Below are positions 8,837 through 18,225 of a stretch of 47,536 nt of DNA, in pieces. Under the pieces are notes generated by a model. It ran no database searches, was not told the DNA's origin, and saw nothing but the letters and a program-made list of their open reading frames with translations. Location: positions 1 to 47,536 of the forward strand of contig CAMDCY010000004.1 in NCBI GenBank assembly GCA_945890705.1, in the 5' to 3' direction. The stretch is from Hydrogenophaga intermedia. Lineage in GTDB: Bacteria > Pseudomonadota > Gammaproteobacteria > Burkholderiales > Burkholderiaceae_C. Every line of letters starts with the position of its first letter. Position 1 is the first letter of the stretch. The position numbers and the translations under genes were made by a program.

Positions 8837-9451
8837 TTAAACCGCGCTTCGCCACAGCGCCATGCCACTCTGCGCTTTGCTGGTGTCGCTGGGTGCGAGT
8901 AACAGCGGGCCTGCGGGGCTTTGGCGCAGGGCTTGGGCCAAGGCCTGTAAAGCGGTGTCGGGACCGCTGAGCAACTCCAATTCCAACTCCAAGATCGGCG
9001 CGCGCAGCTCGGTGCCGGGTACGCTGACCTCGCCTTGGTCCAGCGCCACTTCAATCTGCGCACCAGCGTGTGTGATCACCCAGCGCTGGCGTTCAAAGTC
9101 GGTGCGAAACAGCGGCTGCAGGTCGGCGCGCCAGGCCATGAGTTGCGCGGCCAGTGCGGCGTCGTCCACCAGCGCGGCAAAGTCCAAGGCACCCGGGGTG
9201 GTCGGACCTTCCCACTCTTGGCGGCGCGACAAACCGCCCACGCTGCTGCCCGCGGTCTTCACGGTCAGCAGCCAATCGCGGCCCGAGAGCCGTTCGCGCA
9301 CGGCCATGCGCGCGCGCTGCAGGTCCTGCGCGGGTGTGTCGAAATAGGTGTTGAGCAAACGCTGCGTGTCGCTGGGCCCCGCCAACAGCGGGTGCGCGCG
9401 CAGGGCCGGCAGGTCGGCGGCGTTCAGGCTGAGTTTGAGCTCGGTTTCCAT
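8837..9451 (-). CDS. CYTH-domain phosphatase (inorganic triphosphatase-like)
   Basis: A 204-residue single-domain CYTH protein. The hallmark ExExK motif is at the very N-terminus (E3, E5, K7 in METELKL), and the beta strands rich in alternating charged residues that line the tunnel are visible (RMAVRERLSG, LLTVKTAG, EVALDQGEV, ILELELELL). Family members hydrolyse triphosphate or act on triphosphorylated or thiamine-type substrates with divalent metal. It lacks the C-terminal CHAD domain found in E. coli YgiF. It lies 22 bp downstream of uvrA on the same strand and is probably cotranscribed with it; any functional link to excision repair is unproven. Confidence 0.88.
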   Translation of the reverse strand: METELKLSLNAADLPALRAHPLLAGPSDTQRLLNTYFDTPAQDLQRARMAVRERLSGRDWLLTVKTAGSSVGGLSRRQEWEGPTTPGALDFAALVDDAALAAQLMAWRADLQPLFRTDFERQRWVITHAGAQIEVALDQGEVSVPGTELRAPILELELELLSGPDTALQALAQALRQSPAGPLLLAPSDTSKAQSGMALWRSAV

Positions 9452-9473
9452 CGGTGGCGTTGATCAGCAGGCT

Positions 9474-12400
9474 TCAGAGCAAGCGCGCCAAATAGCGGCC
9501 CGTGAAGCTGGCCTCGCAAGCGGCCAAGTCTTCGGGTGTGCCTTCGCACACCACGGTGCCGCCGCCGCTGCCGCCCTCGGGGCCCATGTCGATCACCCAG
9601 TCGGCGGTTTTGATGACGTCCAAGTTGTGTTCGATCACCACGATCGTGTTGCCCGCGTCGCGCAGCTGGTGCAGCACCTTGAGCAGCAACTCGATGTCGG
9701 CGAAGTGCAGACCGGTGGTGGGCTCGTCCAAGATGTAGAGCGTGCGCCCGGTGTCGCGCTTGGACAGCTCCAGCGCGAGCTTGACGCGTTGCGCCTCGCC
9801 GCCCGAGAGCGTGGTGGCGCTTTGGCCCAGCGTGATGTAGCTCAGGCCCACGTCGAGCAGGGTTTGCAGCTTGCGGTGCAGCGTGGGCACGGCGTTGAAA
9901 AACGCGTGCGCTTGCTCGACCGTCATCTCCAAAATCTGCGCGATGTTTTTGCCCTTGTAGATCACGTCCAAGGTTTCGCGGTTGTAACGCTGGCCGCTGC
10001 ACACGTCACACGGCACGTACACATCGGGCAAAAAGTGCATCTCGACCTTCACCACGCCGTCGCCTTGGCAAGCCTCGCAGCGCCCGCCGCTGACGTTGAA
10101 GGAAAAGCGCCCCGCGCCGTAGCCGCGTTCGCGTGCGGCCGGCACCTCGGCCATCAACTCGCGTATGCCGGTGAACAGGCCGGTGTAGGTCGCTGGGTTG
10201 CTGCGCGGCGTGCGGCCAATCGGGCTTTGGTCGACGTTGATGACCTTGTCGAAGTGCTCAATGCCCTCGATGGCGTCGTGCAGGGCGGGCTCGTCGTGGG
10301 CACGGTAGAGCGTGCGCGCCACGGCGGCGTGCAAGGTGTCGTTGACCAAGGTGGATTTGCCTGAGCCAGAGACGCCGGTCACACAGGTCAACAAACCCAC
10401 GGGAAAGGACACGCTCACGTTGTGCAGGTTGTTGCCGCGCGCACCCAGCACCCGAATGGCTTGCCAGTCGCCCAGCGTGGCTTGGTGCGCGGCTTCGCGT
10501 GCGGCGCGGCGTTCGGCCGCAGGGCTCACCAAGCCGTTTTTCGACGCAAAGGGGTTGTGGTTTTTGGGGGCTTGGCTTTTGACCACCGGCAACCAAGCGT
10601 GGCGCTCGGTGGGCACGGCGATGCGGCGCACGCCGCTCAGGTATTCACCGGTCAAAGAGCCGGGGGTGGCCATGACATCGGCGCAACTGCCTTGCGCCAT
10701 CACGCGCCCGCCGTGCACACCCGCGCCGGGGCCCATGTCGATCACGTGGTCGGCGGTGCGGATCATGTCTTCGTCGTGCTCGACCACCAACACGGTGTTG
10801 CCCAAGTCCCGGAGGTGCTGCAGCGTGGCGATCAGGCGGTCGTTGTCGCGCTGGTGCAGGCCGATGCTGGGCTCGTCGAGTACGTACATCACGCCGGTCA
10901 GGCCCGAGCCGATTTGGCTGGCCAAGCGGATGCGTTGCGCCTCGCCGCCGCTCAAGGTGTCGGCGCTGCGGTCCAGGCTGAGGTAGTTCAGGCCCACGTC
11001 GTTGAGGAAGCGCAGCCGTTGGCGAATTTCGTTGATCACGCGCGCGGCGATGTCGCCCTTGGCGCCGCTGAGCTGCAGCGTTTGGAAGTAGCTCAACGCT
11101 TCACCCAAAGTGATGTGGCTGATGGTGTAGATCGGGCGGCGCTGCTCGCCTTCGCCCACGAACACGTGACGCGCGTCGCGTTTGAGGCGCGTGCCGTGGC
11201 AGTCGGGACAAGCGTGCGTGGCGCGGTAGCGGCTGAGTTCTTCGCGCACGGCCACCGAATCGGTCTCGCGCAAGCGGCGCTCGAAGTTGCGGATGATGCC
11301 CTCGAAGGGGTGTTTTTTGCTCACGCGCTTGCCCGCCGAGCTGCCCGACTCCATGGTGTAGCTGAACTTGATCTCTTCTTCACCCGAGCCATACAAGACC
11401 ACGTGCTGCACCGCTGCGGGCAAAGACTCCCATGGCGTGTCTGGGTCAAAACCCAGGTGCTTGCCCAGGCTCTCGATCATCGAGAAGTAATAGGCATTGC
11501 GGCGGTCCCAGCCTTTGATGGCGCCGCTGGCCAAGCTCAGCGAGGGAAAGGCGACCACGCGCTCGGCGTCGAACACCTCGGTGTGGCCCAAACCGTCGCA
11601 GGTCGGGCAGGCGCCCATGGGTGAGTTGAAAGAAAACAAGCGGGGTTCGAGCTCGCCCACGCTGTGGCTGCACACGGGACAAGCAAAGCGCGCAGAAAAG
11701 CCGTGCTCCACACCGCTGTCGAGGTCGAGCACCAAGGCGCGGCCATCGGCCAGGCGCAGCGCGGCCTCGAGGCTCTCGGCCAAGCGCTGACGCAGCGGGT
11801 TGGGTGTACCGTCTTCGGGCACCTCGTGGCGCACCTTGAGGCGGTCGATCACCACGTCGATGTTGTGCTTTTCGGTTTTCTTCAGTGTGGGCAAGGCGTC
11901 GGCATCGACCACTTGGCCGTCGACCCGAAAGCGTACAAAGCCTTGCGCTTGCATCTGTGCAAACAGCTCGACGTATTCGCCTTTTTTCTCGCGCGCCACG
12001 GGTGCCAGCACCATCAAGCGGGTTTGGTCGGGCATGGCCAACACAGCGTCCACCATTTGGGCCACGCTTTGCGCGGCCAAGGGCAGGTCGTGTTCGGGGC
12101 AGTGCGGTGTGCCGGCGCGTGCGAAGAGCAAACGCAGGTAATCGTGGATTTCGGTGACCGTGCCCACGGTGGAGCGCGGGTTGTGGCTGGTGGCTTTTTG
12201 CTCGATGGCGATCGCTGGCGCCAAGCCCTCGATCAGGTCCACATCGGGCTTGTCCATCAATTGCAAAAACTGCCGCGCATAGGCCGACAAACTCTCCACG
12301 TAACGGCGCTGGCCTTCGGCGTACAGCGTGTCAAAAGCCAAACTCGATTTGCCCGACCCCGACAGGCCGGTGATCACCACCAAAGCGTGTTTGGGGATGT

Positions 12401-12494
12401 CGAGGTCGATGTTTTTGAGGTTGTGCGTGCGCGCACCGCGCACCGACAAAACGGTGCTGGGCAACACAGGGCGCGAAGGGGGCATGGGGTTCAC
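9474..12494 (-). CDS. uvrA: Excinuclease ABC subunit A
   Basis: A 1006-residue UvrA, longer than the 940 residues of E. coli. It is the damage-sensing ATPase dimer of nucleotide excision repair and works with UvrB and UvrC. Two ABC modules are visible: the first Walker A is [12 protein letters not shown] near residue 43, the second is [12 protein letters not shown] in the C-terminal half; both have LSGGEAQR signatures. Zinc modules are seen as CPVC...CPTC, CPDC and CEAC...CDVC. The extra length is an Ala/Arg/Lys-rich insert before the second ATPase module (around residues 620-670), which I recall as common in Burkholderiales. It is divergent from the MFS gene and leads into the CYTH gene. Confidence 0.98.
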   Translation of the reverse strand: MNPMPPSRPVLPSTVLSVRGARTHNLKNIDLDIPKHALVVITGLSGSGKSSLAFDTLYAEGQRRYVESLSAYARQFLQLMDKPDVDLIEGLAPAIAIEQKATSHNPRSTVGTVTEIHDYLRLLFARAGTPHCPEHDLPLAAQSVAQMVDAVLAMPDQTRLMVLAPVAREKKGEYVELFAQMQAQGFVRFRVDGQVVDADALPTLKKTEKHNIDVVIDRLKVRHEVPEDGTPNPLRQRLAESLEAALRLADGRALVLDLDSGVEHGFSARFACPVCSHSVGELEPRLFSFNSPMGACPTCDGLGHTEVFDAERVVAFPSLSLASGAIKGWDRRNAYYFSMIESLGKHLGFDPDTPWESLPAAVQHVVLYGSGEEEIKFSYTMESGSSAGKRVSKKHPFEGIIRNFERRLRETDSVAVREELSRYRATHACPDCHGTRLKRDARHVFVGEGEQRRPIYTISHITLGEALSYFQTLQLSGAKGDIAARVINEIRQRLRFLNDVGLNYLSLDRSADTLSGGEAQRIRLASQIGSGLTGVMYVLDEPSIGLHQRDNDRLIATLQHLRDLGNTVLVVEHDEDMIRTADHVIDMGPGAGVHGGRVMAQGSCADVMATPGSLTGEYLSGVRRIAVPTERHAWLPVVKSQAPKNHNPFASKNGLVSPAAERRAAREAAHQATLGDWQAIRVLGARGNNLHNVSVSFPVGLLTCVTGVSGSGKSTLVNDTLHAAVARTLYRAHDEPALHDAIEGIEHFDKVINVDQSPIGRTPRSNPATYTGLFTGIRELMAEVPAARERGYGAGRFSFNVSGGRCEACQGDGVVKVEMHFLPDVYVPCDVCSGQRYNRETLDVIYKGKNIAQILEMTVEQAHAFFNAVPTLHRKLQTLLDVGLSYITLGQSATTLSGGEAQRVKLALELSKRDTGRTLYILDEPTTGLHFADIELLLKVLHQLRDAGNTIVVIEHNLDVIKTADWVIDMGPEGGSGGGTVVCEGTPEDLAACEASFTGRYLARLL

Positions 12495-12639
12495 GGGGTG
12501 TGGGCCGGCTGCGGGCCGGCGCGTTCAGGGCAACCGAGCATGATAAGCCCTGCACCGCCGTGGCGCACAATGGCGTTTTGTCTTTGTTGCCCTGCCCTTG
12601 TCTGCGTCCACCGAGCCCACCCACCCCCACGATTTCCGC

Positions 12640-13830
12640 ATGACCGGCACCGAGCGGCGCGCCAGCGCCTCTTTGGCGGCCATTTTTGCCTTGCGCATGC
12701 TCGGTTTGTTCTTGGTGCTACCGGTCTTCGCTCTGGAAGCCTCGCGCCTGCCCGGGGGCGATGACGCCACCCGCGTGGGTTGGGCCATGGGCCTGTACGG
12801 CCTGACACAAGCCCTCCTGCAAATCCCGTTTGGCGTGGCCTCGGACCGCTGGGGTCGCAAGCCCACCATCGTGGTGGGCTTGTTGGTGTTTGCTTTGGGC
12901 AGCGTCGTGGCCGCTGTGGCGCCGGACCTGACCTGGCTCGCTGTGGGCCGTGCTTTGCAGGGCGCGGGCGCGATTTCGGCGGCTGTGACCGCTTTCTTGG
13001 CCGACGTCACCCGCGACGGCGTGCGCACCAAAGCCATGGCCATCATCGGCGGCAGCATCGCGCTGATGTTCGCCACCTCCTTGGTGCTGGCGCCGCTCTT
13101 GGCGGCGCTGGTGGGTTTGTCGGGCATCTTTGCCCTGACCACGGGTTTGGCCTTGTTGGGCATCGCGGTGGTGATCTGGTGGGCTCCGCCCGAGCCGGTG
13201 ATTGAAGCGCCCGGCGCCCAGCGCCCCCGCACCGATTGGGGCGTGGTGCTGCGCGACCCCGCTTTGTTGCGCCTGAACTTGGGCGTGTTCGTGTTGCACG
13301 CCGTGCAGCTGGCCATGTGGATGGCCGTGCCCGCCATGCTGGTGCAGGCCGGGTTGAACCAGCCCGAGCATTGGCGCGTCTACCTGCCCGCGGTGCTGGT
13401 GTCGCTGTTGTTGATGGGGGGCTTGCTGTTCCCGATGGAGCGGCGCGGGTATTTGCGCGGCGCGTTTTTGTTCGCGGTGGCCCTCTTGGTCTTGGTGCAG
13501 CTGGCGCTGTGGGCCTTGGTGCAGCCGGGGGCCGCGCCCTCGGTGTGGACCCTGGGCGGGGTACTGCTGTTGTTTTTCACGTCGTTCAACATGCTGGAAG
13601 CCTCGCAACCCAGCTTGGTTTCGCGCTTGGCGCCCGCAGGGGCCCGCGGCGCTGCGCTGGGGCTGTACAACACGCTGCAGTCGCTGGGCTTTTTTGTCGG
13701 CGGCGCGCTGGGCGGCTGGTTGGTCCATGCCCGCGGCCCCAGCGGTTTGTTTGTGGTGTGCGCGGCGGCAGCCTCGATTTGGCTGGTCGTGGCCTGGCCC
13801 ATGAGGGCACCGTCTTCTGGCCGAGATTGA
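12640..13830 (+). CDS. MFS transporter, YajR-like exporter without the YAM domain
   Basis: A 12-helix major facilitator protein of about 396 residues. The N-terminus ([20 protein letters not shown]) and the helix-2/3 loop SDRWGRKP match E. coli YajR closely, and the conserved RALQGAGAI stretch of helix 4 is present. YajR is a proton-driven exporter of unknown substrate. The cytoplasmic ferredoxin-like YAM domain at the end of E. coli YajR is missing here; the protein ends shortly after helix 12. ATG 12640 is chosen because it matches the family start; a TTG at 12598 would add 14 residues. It lies between uvrA and ssb, a conserved betaproteobacterial order. Confidence 0.88.
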   Translation: MTGTERRASASLAAIFALRMLGLFLVLPVFALEASRLPGGDDATRVGWAMGLYGLTQALLQIPFGVASDRWGRKPTIVVGLLVFALGSVVAAVAPDLTWLAVGRALQGAGAISAAVTAFLADVTRDGVRTKAMAIIGGSIALMFATSLVLAPLLAALVGLSGIFALTTGLALLGIAVVIWWAPPEPVIEAPGAQRPRTDWGVVLRDPALLRLNLGVFVLHAVQLAMWMAVPAMLVQAGLNQPEHWRVYLPAVLVSLLLMGGLLFPMERRGYLRGAFLFAVALLVLVQLALWALVQPGAAPSVWTLGGVLLLFFTSFNMLEASQPSLVSRLAPAGARGAALGLYNTLQSLGFFVGGALGGWLVHARGPSGLFVVCAAAASIWLVVAWPMRAPSSGRD

Positions 13831-13835
13831 GCACC

Positions 13836-13853
13836 GCCGGGGCAAGGCCCGGC
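13836..13853 (+). terminator. Possible terminator hairpin after the MFS gene
   Basis: GCCGGG and CCCGGC form a perfect 6 bp GC stem with a 6-base loop, starting 5 bases after the MFS stop and followed by only three T residues. It is a weak candidate for partial termination between the MFS gene and ssb. Its short T tract limits confidence. Confidence 0.4.
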
Positions 13854-13904
13854 TTTGCACTTGCGGCACAATGTCAACCAACTTCTCTTCAAAGGACACC
13901 CACC

Positions 13905-14414
13905 ATGGCATCCGTCAACAAAGTCATCCTCGTCGGCAACTGTGGCCGTGATCCCGAAATCCGTTACCTGCCCTCGGGTCAGGCCGTGGCCAACATCAGC
14001 ATCGCCACGTCCAGCCGCCGCAAAGACAAAAACAGCGGCGAAACCATCGAAGACACCCAGTGGCACCGCGTCACCTTCTATGACCGCTTGGCCGAGATCG
14101 CCGGTGAATACGTCAAAAAAGGCCGCCCCGTTTACGTCGAAGGTCGCTTGAAGTACGGTACCTACGTCGACAAAACCACCGGCGTGGAAAAGAACACCGT
14201 GGACATCATCGCGACCGAACTGCAACTGCTCGGCGGCCGCGAAGGCATGGGCGGCCCCAGCGGTGGTGGCGAAGACGGCGGCGGCTACAGTCGCCCTGCG
14301 GCCGCCGCGCCCCGCGCCCCCGCAGCCCCCCGTCAAGCATCCGCCGCGGCACCCGCCCAAGCGGCCCGCCCCGCCAGCGGCTTTGACGACATGGACGACG
14401 ACATCCCGTTCTAA
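13905..14414 (+). CDS. ssb: Single-stranded DNA-binding protein
   Basis: A 169-residue SSB. The OB fold covers residues 1-110 ([20 protein letters not shown] start, [21 protein letters not shown] core). A Gly-rich then Ala/Pro/Gln-rich disordered linker follows, and the acidic tip ends in DDMDDDIPF, the peptide that recruits PolIII chi, RecQ, uracil glycosylase and others. The start is the ATG at 13905 with AAAGGA 8-9 bases upstream; a longer in-frame extension lies in the MFS gene and is not coding. The divergent or nearby uvrA is a classic neighbour, both often under SOS control, but I do not see a clear LexA box in the 74 bp upstream. Confidence 0.97.
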   Translation: MASVNKVILVGNCGRDPEIRYLPSGQAVANISIATSSRRKDKNSGETIEDTQWHRVTFYDRLAEIAGEYVKKGRPVYVEGRLKYGTYVDKTTGVEKNTVDIIATELQLLGGREGMGGPSGGGEDGGGYSRPAAAAPRAPAAPRQASAAAPAQAARPASGFDDMDDDIPF

Positions 14415-14431
14415 ATCGCCAGCCCTGCGTT

Positions 14432-15094
14432 TCAGCGCCGCTGGTAGGTCAGCATCCGCCCCCGATAATCAGCCTGCCCCGTCAGGCTGGGGCGGTGCAA
14501 AAACACCTCACTCATCTCAAAACCCCAGTGCCGCATGTGCCGGTGAAACGCCTGCCGGTTGGCGCGGTTGGGGTCGACTACCCAGACCTCGGCGCTCTCG
14601 GCGCAGTGCTGGTCAATGAAGTGCGCCAAGGTGCCTTGCTCGTCGCGCTCGTACAGCACGTCGCTGGCGATCACCAGGTCAAAACGCCCTGTCACCCGGG
14701 ACTCAAACGCGCCCCACTGACCGTGCTCGAAGGGCATCGGCCCTAAGCCGTTGAGGCGCAGATTCTCGGCCAAAAACGCAGCAGCCAAGGGGTGGCAATC
14801 GCTGGCGGTGACGTTGGCCCCCAAGCGGTGACCCACCAAAGACGCCAGCCCCAAACCACAGCCCAGCTCCAGCACCCGTTCGGGGCGCACGGCGCGCTGG
14901 CCCAAGCGCTCGGCCAAACACAGGCCCGAGGGCCAGAGCAAACCAAACAGCGGCCACATGGCCGACGAAATGCCCCGATCGGCCGCCAAGTTCAGCGGGT
15001 CGTGGAACTGTTGAAGGTTGAGCAAAGACCGAATCTGCAAGTCGGCCACGCCGGCAATCGCGACCGCTGTTTGCTGGGTGAGGTATCCGGGCAC
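14432..15094 (-). CDS. Class I SAM-dependent methyltransferase, METTL21/Methyltransf_16-like
   Basis: A 220-residue Rossmann-fold methyltransferase. Motif I is VLELGCGLGLASL near residues 72-84, followed by ASDCHPLA (motif II) and the conserved DLVIASDVLYE stretch near residue 138, the DxLY-type signature of the METTL21/ETF-beta lysine methyltransferase group. The target is probably a protein lysine, by family (inference). It converges with ssb, with 17 bp between stops. Its 5' side opens onto the AT-rich spacer at 15095-15576, which must hold its promoter. Confidence 0.85.
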   Translation of the reverse strand: MPGYLTQQTAVAIAGVADLQIRSLLNLQQFHDPLNLAADRGISSAMWPLFGLLWPSGLCLAERLGQRAVRPERVLELGCGLGLASLVGHRLGANVTASDCHPLAAAFLAENLRLNGLGPMPFEHGQWGAFESRVTGRFDLVIASDVLYERDEQGTLAHFIDQHCAESAEVWVVDPNRANRQAFHRHMRHWGFEMSEVFLHRPSLTGQADYRGRMLTYQRR

Positions 15095-15576
15095 AGGGGC
15101 AATCGACGACCCGCACGGGGTGTGCTGGAGTCACCCACTTTAGCGCATGTCAATGGGTCAATCGATTGCTGACTTATGCTAGGTAACTGCTAACAATGTT
15201 TTGAATTTCGCTCCCTTTGGCGCGACCCTAAAAAGCACCTCATTTGGGATATCAAAGTTTCGAATTTCGTGTTTTTTTCTTGGGTAATCTATAAGCTCGA
15301 TGACGTCATGTTTTCAAATCGCTATGACTTTTACAGAGATTTCTTCGCTTTTTATAGCGACTTTTGTGAATTCTGCGCTATAGCTCAGGCGACTGTGTTT
15401 GATGACATCGAGTTTTTTTAGAACCAGGTAAAACCTCACGGTCATCTGTTGGGGAGCGTCAGTCATGAGGCGTTTGAAAGTGCTTCAATTTGATATTCAC
15501 TGTTGTCTACCTTTTGCGTGGGGAGTCAACAGTCTGACCAATGTCACCCCAACAGAGCCCACAACAGCAAAACCTC
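15095..15576. other. AT-rich 0.48 kb intergenic spacer with inverted repeats
   Basis: No convincing gene is seen here in any frame. Base composition is clearly lower in GC than on either side. Structure that is visible: a perfect 10 bp palindrome ATGACGTCAT at 15300-15309; TCGCTAT at 15319-15325 matched by ATAGCGA at 15354-15360; and GCGCTATAGC at 15375-15384. It separates the start of the methyltransferase from the stop side of the SDR gene, so it carries the methyltransferase promoter. It marks the left edge of the lower-GC accessory stretch that runs to 18.8 kb. Confidence 0.6.
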
Positions 15577-16314
15577 TCACCTGACCAAAGGTCTGATGGT
15601 GGTGAAACCACCATCCACGGCGAGCGTTTGACCTGTCAAACGCGCCGCATCCGAAGACAGCAACCAATCCATCACGGATGCCACATCTTGGGCAGCTTGT
15701 ATGCCTCCCAAAGGGTACTGTTTACCGGCGGCTTCGCGCATGGCGGGCAACTTCAGCATCCCTTCGGTCATGGGCGTTTCGGTGAGACCCGGCGCCACAG
15801 CGTTGACGCGCACACCCTGGGCTGCATAGGTGGCAGCAGCGCTGCGGACCAGCGCGTCAACCCCACCTTTGGCGGCGGCAATCGCTTCGTGGTTCGAAAC
15901 ACCGATCTGCGACACCACGGAGCTGGCAAACACCGCCGCACCAGGGCCGCCCTTGAGCCCGTTGATCCAAGCCTGAAGCATCCAAAGGCTGCTTTCAAGG
16001 TTGATTCGCAACACATCACGGATCTGGTCTTCGCGTGAGCGGTGTAACGGTGCCACCAAGGTGCTGCCAACGACGTGCGCCATCAGCGAGGGGGCCAAGC
16101 CCCATTGCGATGTGCAGATATCCACCGCATGGCTGGCGCCTTGCGGGGTCGTTGTATCGGCTTCAATGTGAAGGTCAGCCGCCACTTCTTGCAAGCGCGA
16201 CAGCTCTCGCCCCACGGCGGCCACCTTGATGCCTCGCGCCCTCAGTCGCTCCACCACAACACGGCCAATGCCGCCACTGGCGCCCGTCACGATGGCTATT
16301 GGGTTGAGCGTCAT
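15577..16314 (-). CDS. SDR-family protein with the catalytic tyrosine replaced
   Basis: A 245-residue classical short-chain dehydrogenase/reductase fold. The nucleotide-binding TGASGGIG is at residues 10-17, and the C-terminal PG and DGG elements (VNAVAPGLTETPM, LAVDGGF) are present. The usual YxxxK active site reads IAAAK (I145 to K149) inside NHEAIAAAKGG, so the proton-donating Tyr is absent while Lys is kept. I recall this NHEAIAAAK pattern from a recurring SDR subgroup, so it is not a random mutation. The substrate is unknown. ATG 16314 has AAGGA 6-7 bases upstream. It is divergent from the phosphatase/FolB genes, suggesting a shared control region. Confidence 0.85.
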   Translation of the reverse strand: MTLNPIAIVTGASGGIGRVVVERLRARGIKVAAVGRELSRLQEVAADLHIEADTTTPQGASHAVDICTSQWGLAPSLMAHVVGSTLVAPLHRSREDQIRDVLRINLESSLWMLQAWINGLKGGPGAAVFASSVVSQIGVSNHEAIAAAKGGVDALVRSAAATYAAQGVRVNAVAPGLTETPMTEGMLKLPAMREAAGKQYPLGGIQAAQDVASVMDWLLSSDAARLTGQTLAVDGGFTTIRPLVR

Positions 16315-16338
16315 TGCATTCCTTCAATAAAAATCAAC

Positions 16339-16437
16339 ATGGAGCTGCGTATGATCCAACGTATTGGTATGAGCACACACTTGGCTGGGTTACTCACCGC
16401 TGCGTGTACCAATGCCCAAAAGGAAAAAGCGGAATGA
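16339..16437 (+). CDS. Possible 32-residue small ORF coupled to the phosphatase gene
   Basis: ATG 16339 opens a 32-residue frame that ends in TGA at 16435-16437, overlapping the next ATG as ATGA. Its middle reads HLAGLLTAACTNAQ, a short hydrophobic run followed by a cysteine that loosely resembles a lipobox, as in entericidin-like peptides. An internal ATG at 16351 is another start. It may be a leader peptide that couples translation to the phosphatase, or a chance frame. No family is recognised. Confidence 0.35.
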   Translation: MELRMIQRIGMSTHLAGLLTAACTNAQKEKAE

Positions 16438-16922
16438 ACAAGCCCGACTTCAAAATTCTGTTTGTTTGCATGGGGAATATCTGCCGAAGCCCCACAGCAG
16501 AGGCGGTCTTTTTAAAAAAACTCCACCAGAAAGCGTGGTCACACAAAGTCAAAGTTGACTCCGCTGGCACGCACAACTTTCATCCCAACGCCCCACCCGA
16601 TGAGCGCAGTCAGACGCATGCGCGAAAACGGGGCTATGACTTGTCACAGCTGAGGGCACGCGCGGTGGTTGAGCGTGACTTTGAGGCCTTTGATTTGCTC
16701 TTGACCATGGACTGGGACAACCGTGCCTTGCTGGAAGAGCGATGCCCCGCTGAGCACAGCCACAAAATTCGGGGCTTGGATGAATTTTTGCAAACAAGCC
16801 AAGCTTCGGTTATTCCAGACCCTTACTACGGGGGCGAACAGGGGTTTGAGGACGTGCTGGATCTGATCGAAGAAGCCAGCGATGGCTTGATGCAATTCAT
16901 CGCCAAAAAGGCTTCAACATGA
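16434..16922 (+). CDS. Low molecular weight protein-tyrosine-phosphatase family protein
   Basis: A 162-residue cytoplasmic phosphatase. The P-loop CX5R is C12-MGNIC-R18 followed by SPTAE, and the general-acid loop is DPYYGG near residue 127. Length fits the family. The start ATG 16434 is preceded by AAGGAAAAAGCGG; a longer upstream frame is not needed. Its stop overlaps the FolB-family start by 4 bases (ATGA), so the two proteins are made in coupled amounts. The family usually dephosphorylates protein tyrosine, but this arrangement makes a pterin-phosphate substrate worth testing (inference). Confidence 0.9.
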   Translation: MNKPDFKILFVCMGNICRSPTAEAVFLKKLHQKAWSHKVKVDSAGTHNFHPNAPPDERSQTHARKRGYDLSQLRARAVVERDFEAFDLLLTMDWDNRALLEERCPAEHSHKIRGLDEFLQTSQASVIPDPYYGGEQGFEDVLDLIEEASDGLMQFIAKKAST

Positions 16923-17332
16923 AGCCCGAGCAAACAGCAGTCATCGAGCTGCGAGACCTAGAACTGAAGACGGACATCGGAACCTATGGGCCCCAAGACA
17001 CCCGGCCCGACGTTCACATCCTGGACTTGACGCTGGGCATTGCGGTCGAACAAGTTCTCATCACCCAAGATGGCATGGCGCACGTGTTTGACTATGACCC
17101 ACTCATCTTGGAAATCGACCGACTAGCAGGTGATGGGCACTATGAAACACAAGAACGGCTGATCACCCGCATCGCTGGTGCTTGTGCCGCGTACCCGGCC
17201 ATTCAGCACATAGAAATTTGCTTGAAAAAATCACCTGTCCGCGCGGGTAACGGATCACTGGGCGTTCGGCTGAAGCTGGATGAAATAGCAACCCATGCGC
17301 TTCGACCTGCGCGCCACCACCCTAGCGATTAG
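16919..17332 (+). CDS. Dihydroneopterin aldolase/epimerase family protein (FolB/FolX-like)
   Basis: A 137-residue T-fold protein with the FolB/FolX pattern: ELRDLELKTDIGTYG at the N-terminus, a central HYETQERLITRIA helix, and IEICLKKSPV with the lysine that binds in the active site of the family. In FolB the substrate-anchoring Glu follows the GVYDW stretch; here the aligned position in GTYGPQD is Gln, so aldolase activity is uncertain. It may be an epimerase-type or otherwise altered pterin enzyme. It overlaps the upstream phosphatase by 4 bases. A general folB for folate synthesis probably lies elsewhere in the genome (not visible here). Confidence 0.8.
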   Translation: MKPEQTAVIELRDLELKTDIGTYGPQDTRPDVHILDLTLGIAVEQVLITQDGMAHVFDYDPLILEIDRLAGDGHYETQERLITRIAGACAAYPAIQHIEICLKKSPVRAGNGSLGVRLKLDEIATHALRPARHHPSD

Positions 17333-17437
17333 ATGAATCCGTTTAATCCAGATACCAACAGATTCACCACCACATAAGCTTGGCCCTACAGGGGGAATGC
17401 CATTTCTCTAAACTGATGAGACTTGGAGGGTTCGATC

Positions 17438-17845
17438 ATGTCCAGCAGTTATTTGCAGATGGCCAGCCTATTGGTCGTGGCGGGCCTTTTTGGCGGTATG
17501 TTTTTGTTCTCAGCCAGCTTTGCAGCGTTTTTGTTCAAGTACCTACCCCCTGCTGATGCTCGCATGCTGATTCGAAAGGCCTTTCCGACGTTTTACCTGT
17601 TTGTGATTTTTTCTGCTGGTTTGGCTGGTCTGCTGTCTTGGCAATCTGATGCCATGACCACTGCATGGATGGCTTCGGTCATGTTCACTGCGATCGCTGC
17701 TCGCCAATGGCTGATGCCAGCGATCAACCTTGCAAGCGATATGGGCCACACCAAACGCTTTGCGTGGTTGCATGGATTTTCGGTTCTGTTGACTTTGGGG
17801 CACATCGTTGTTGCCGCTGCCATATTGGTTCACATGGCTCGTTGA
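17438..17845 (+). CDS. DUF4149 (TMEM205-like) small membrane protein
   Basis: A 135-residue integral membrane protein with four predicted helices at about residues 5-35, 48-66, 75-95 and 108-132. The pattern GGMFLFSASFAAFLFKYLP, followed by a LMPAINLASD loop and a KRFAWLHGFSVLL final helix, matches DUF4149. The role of the family is unknown. ATG 17438 has a strong GGAGG 10 bases upstream; the in-frame TTG at 17423 lies in that ribosome-binding site and is rejected. A 105 bp gap separates it from the FolB-family gene. Confidence 0.82.
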   Translation: MSSSYLQMASLLVVAGLFGGMFLFSASFAAFLFKYLPPADARMLIRKAFPTFYLFVIFSAGLAGLLSWQSDAMTTAWMASVMFTAIAARQWLMPAINLASDMGHTKRFAWLHGFSVLLTLGHIVVAAAILVHMAR

Positions 17846-17868
17846 CCACTCAAGGCCAAGCAAGAACA

Positions 17869-18225
17869 ATGGCTCAGGGGCGTGTCAAGCGGTTGCAGTC
17901 TGAGTCTCGCGCTCAGTTTGAGCGTTTTAAACAAGCAGAGGTGGCGATTTGCGCACTCTGTGATCGACCCATCCCCCCTGCCCTGCGCGATGCGCACCAT
18001 TTGATCCCCAAATCGCGAGGCGGCGTGCTGACGGTTTTCATGCACCGAGCGTGCCACAAACAAGTTCATGCCCTGTTCACAGAAACCGAATTGGCGCAGC
18101 AATACCCCACAGCACAAGCGCTGCGTGACCATCCTGAGATGGCGCGCTTCATTCGTTGGGTTCAAAGCAAACCGAGCAACTTCAACCCACCCACCCGACG
18201 CAGCAAAAGCAAAGGGAAACTGTGA
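17869..18225 (+). CDS. HNH endonuclease-family protein
   Basis: A 118-residue protein with a compact zinc-bound HNH motif: C28-x2-C31, the AHHLIPKSRGG strand-loop (H43, H44), and HRACHKQVH (H59, C62, H63, H67). The conserved tail FTETELAQQYPTAQALR...FIRWVQSKP identifies a small proteobacterial HNH family whose target is not established; it lacks extra DNA-recognition domains. ATG 17869 is chosen as the first in-frame ATG ahead of the conserved part. Its stop overlaps a GTG start of the next gene (GTGA), so it is translationally coupled to a flavin-binding protein, an odd pairing. Confidence 0.85.
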   Translation: MAQGRVKRLQSESRAQFERFKQAEVAICALCDRPIPPALRDAHHLIPKSRGGVLTVFMHRACHKQVHALFTETELAQQYPTAQALRDHPEMARFIRWVQSKPSNFNPPTRRSKSKGKL

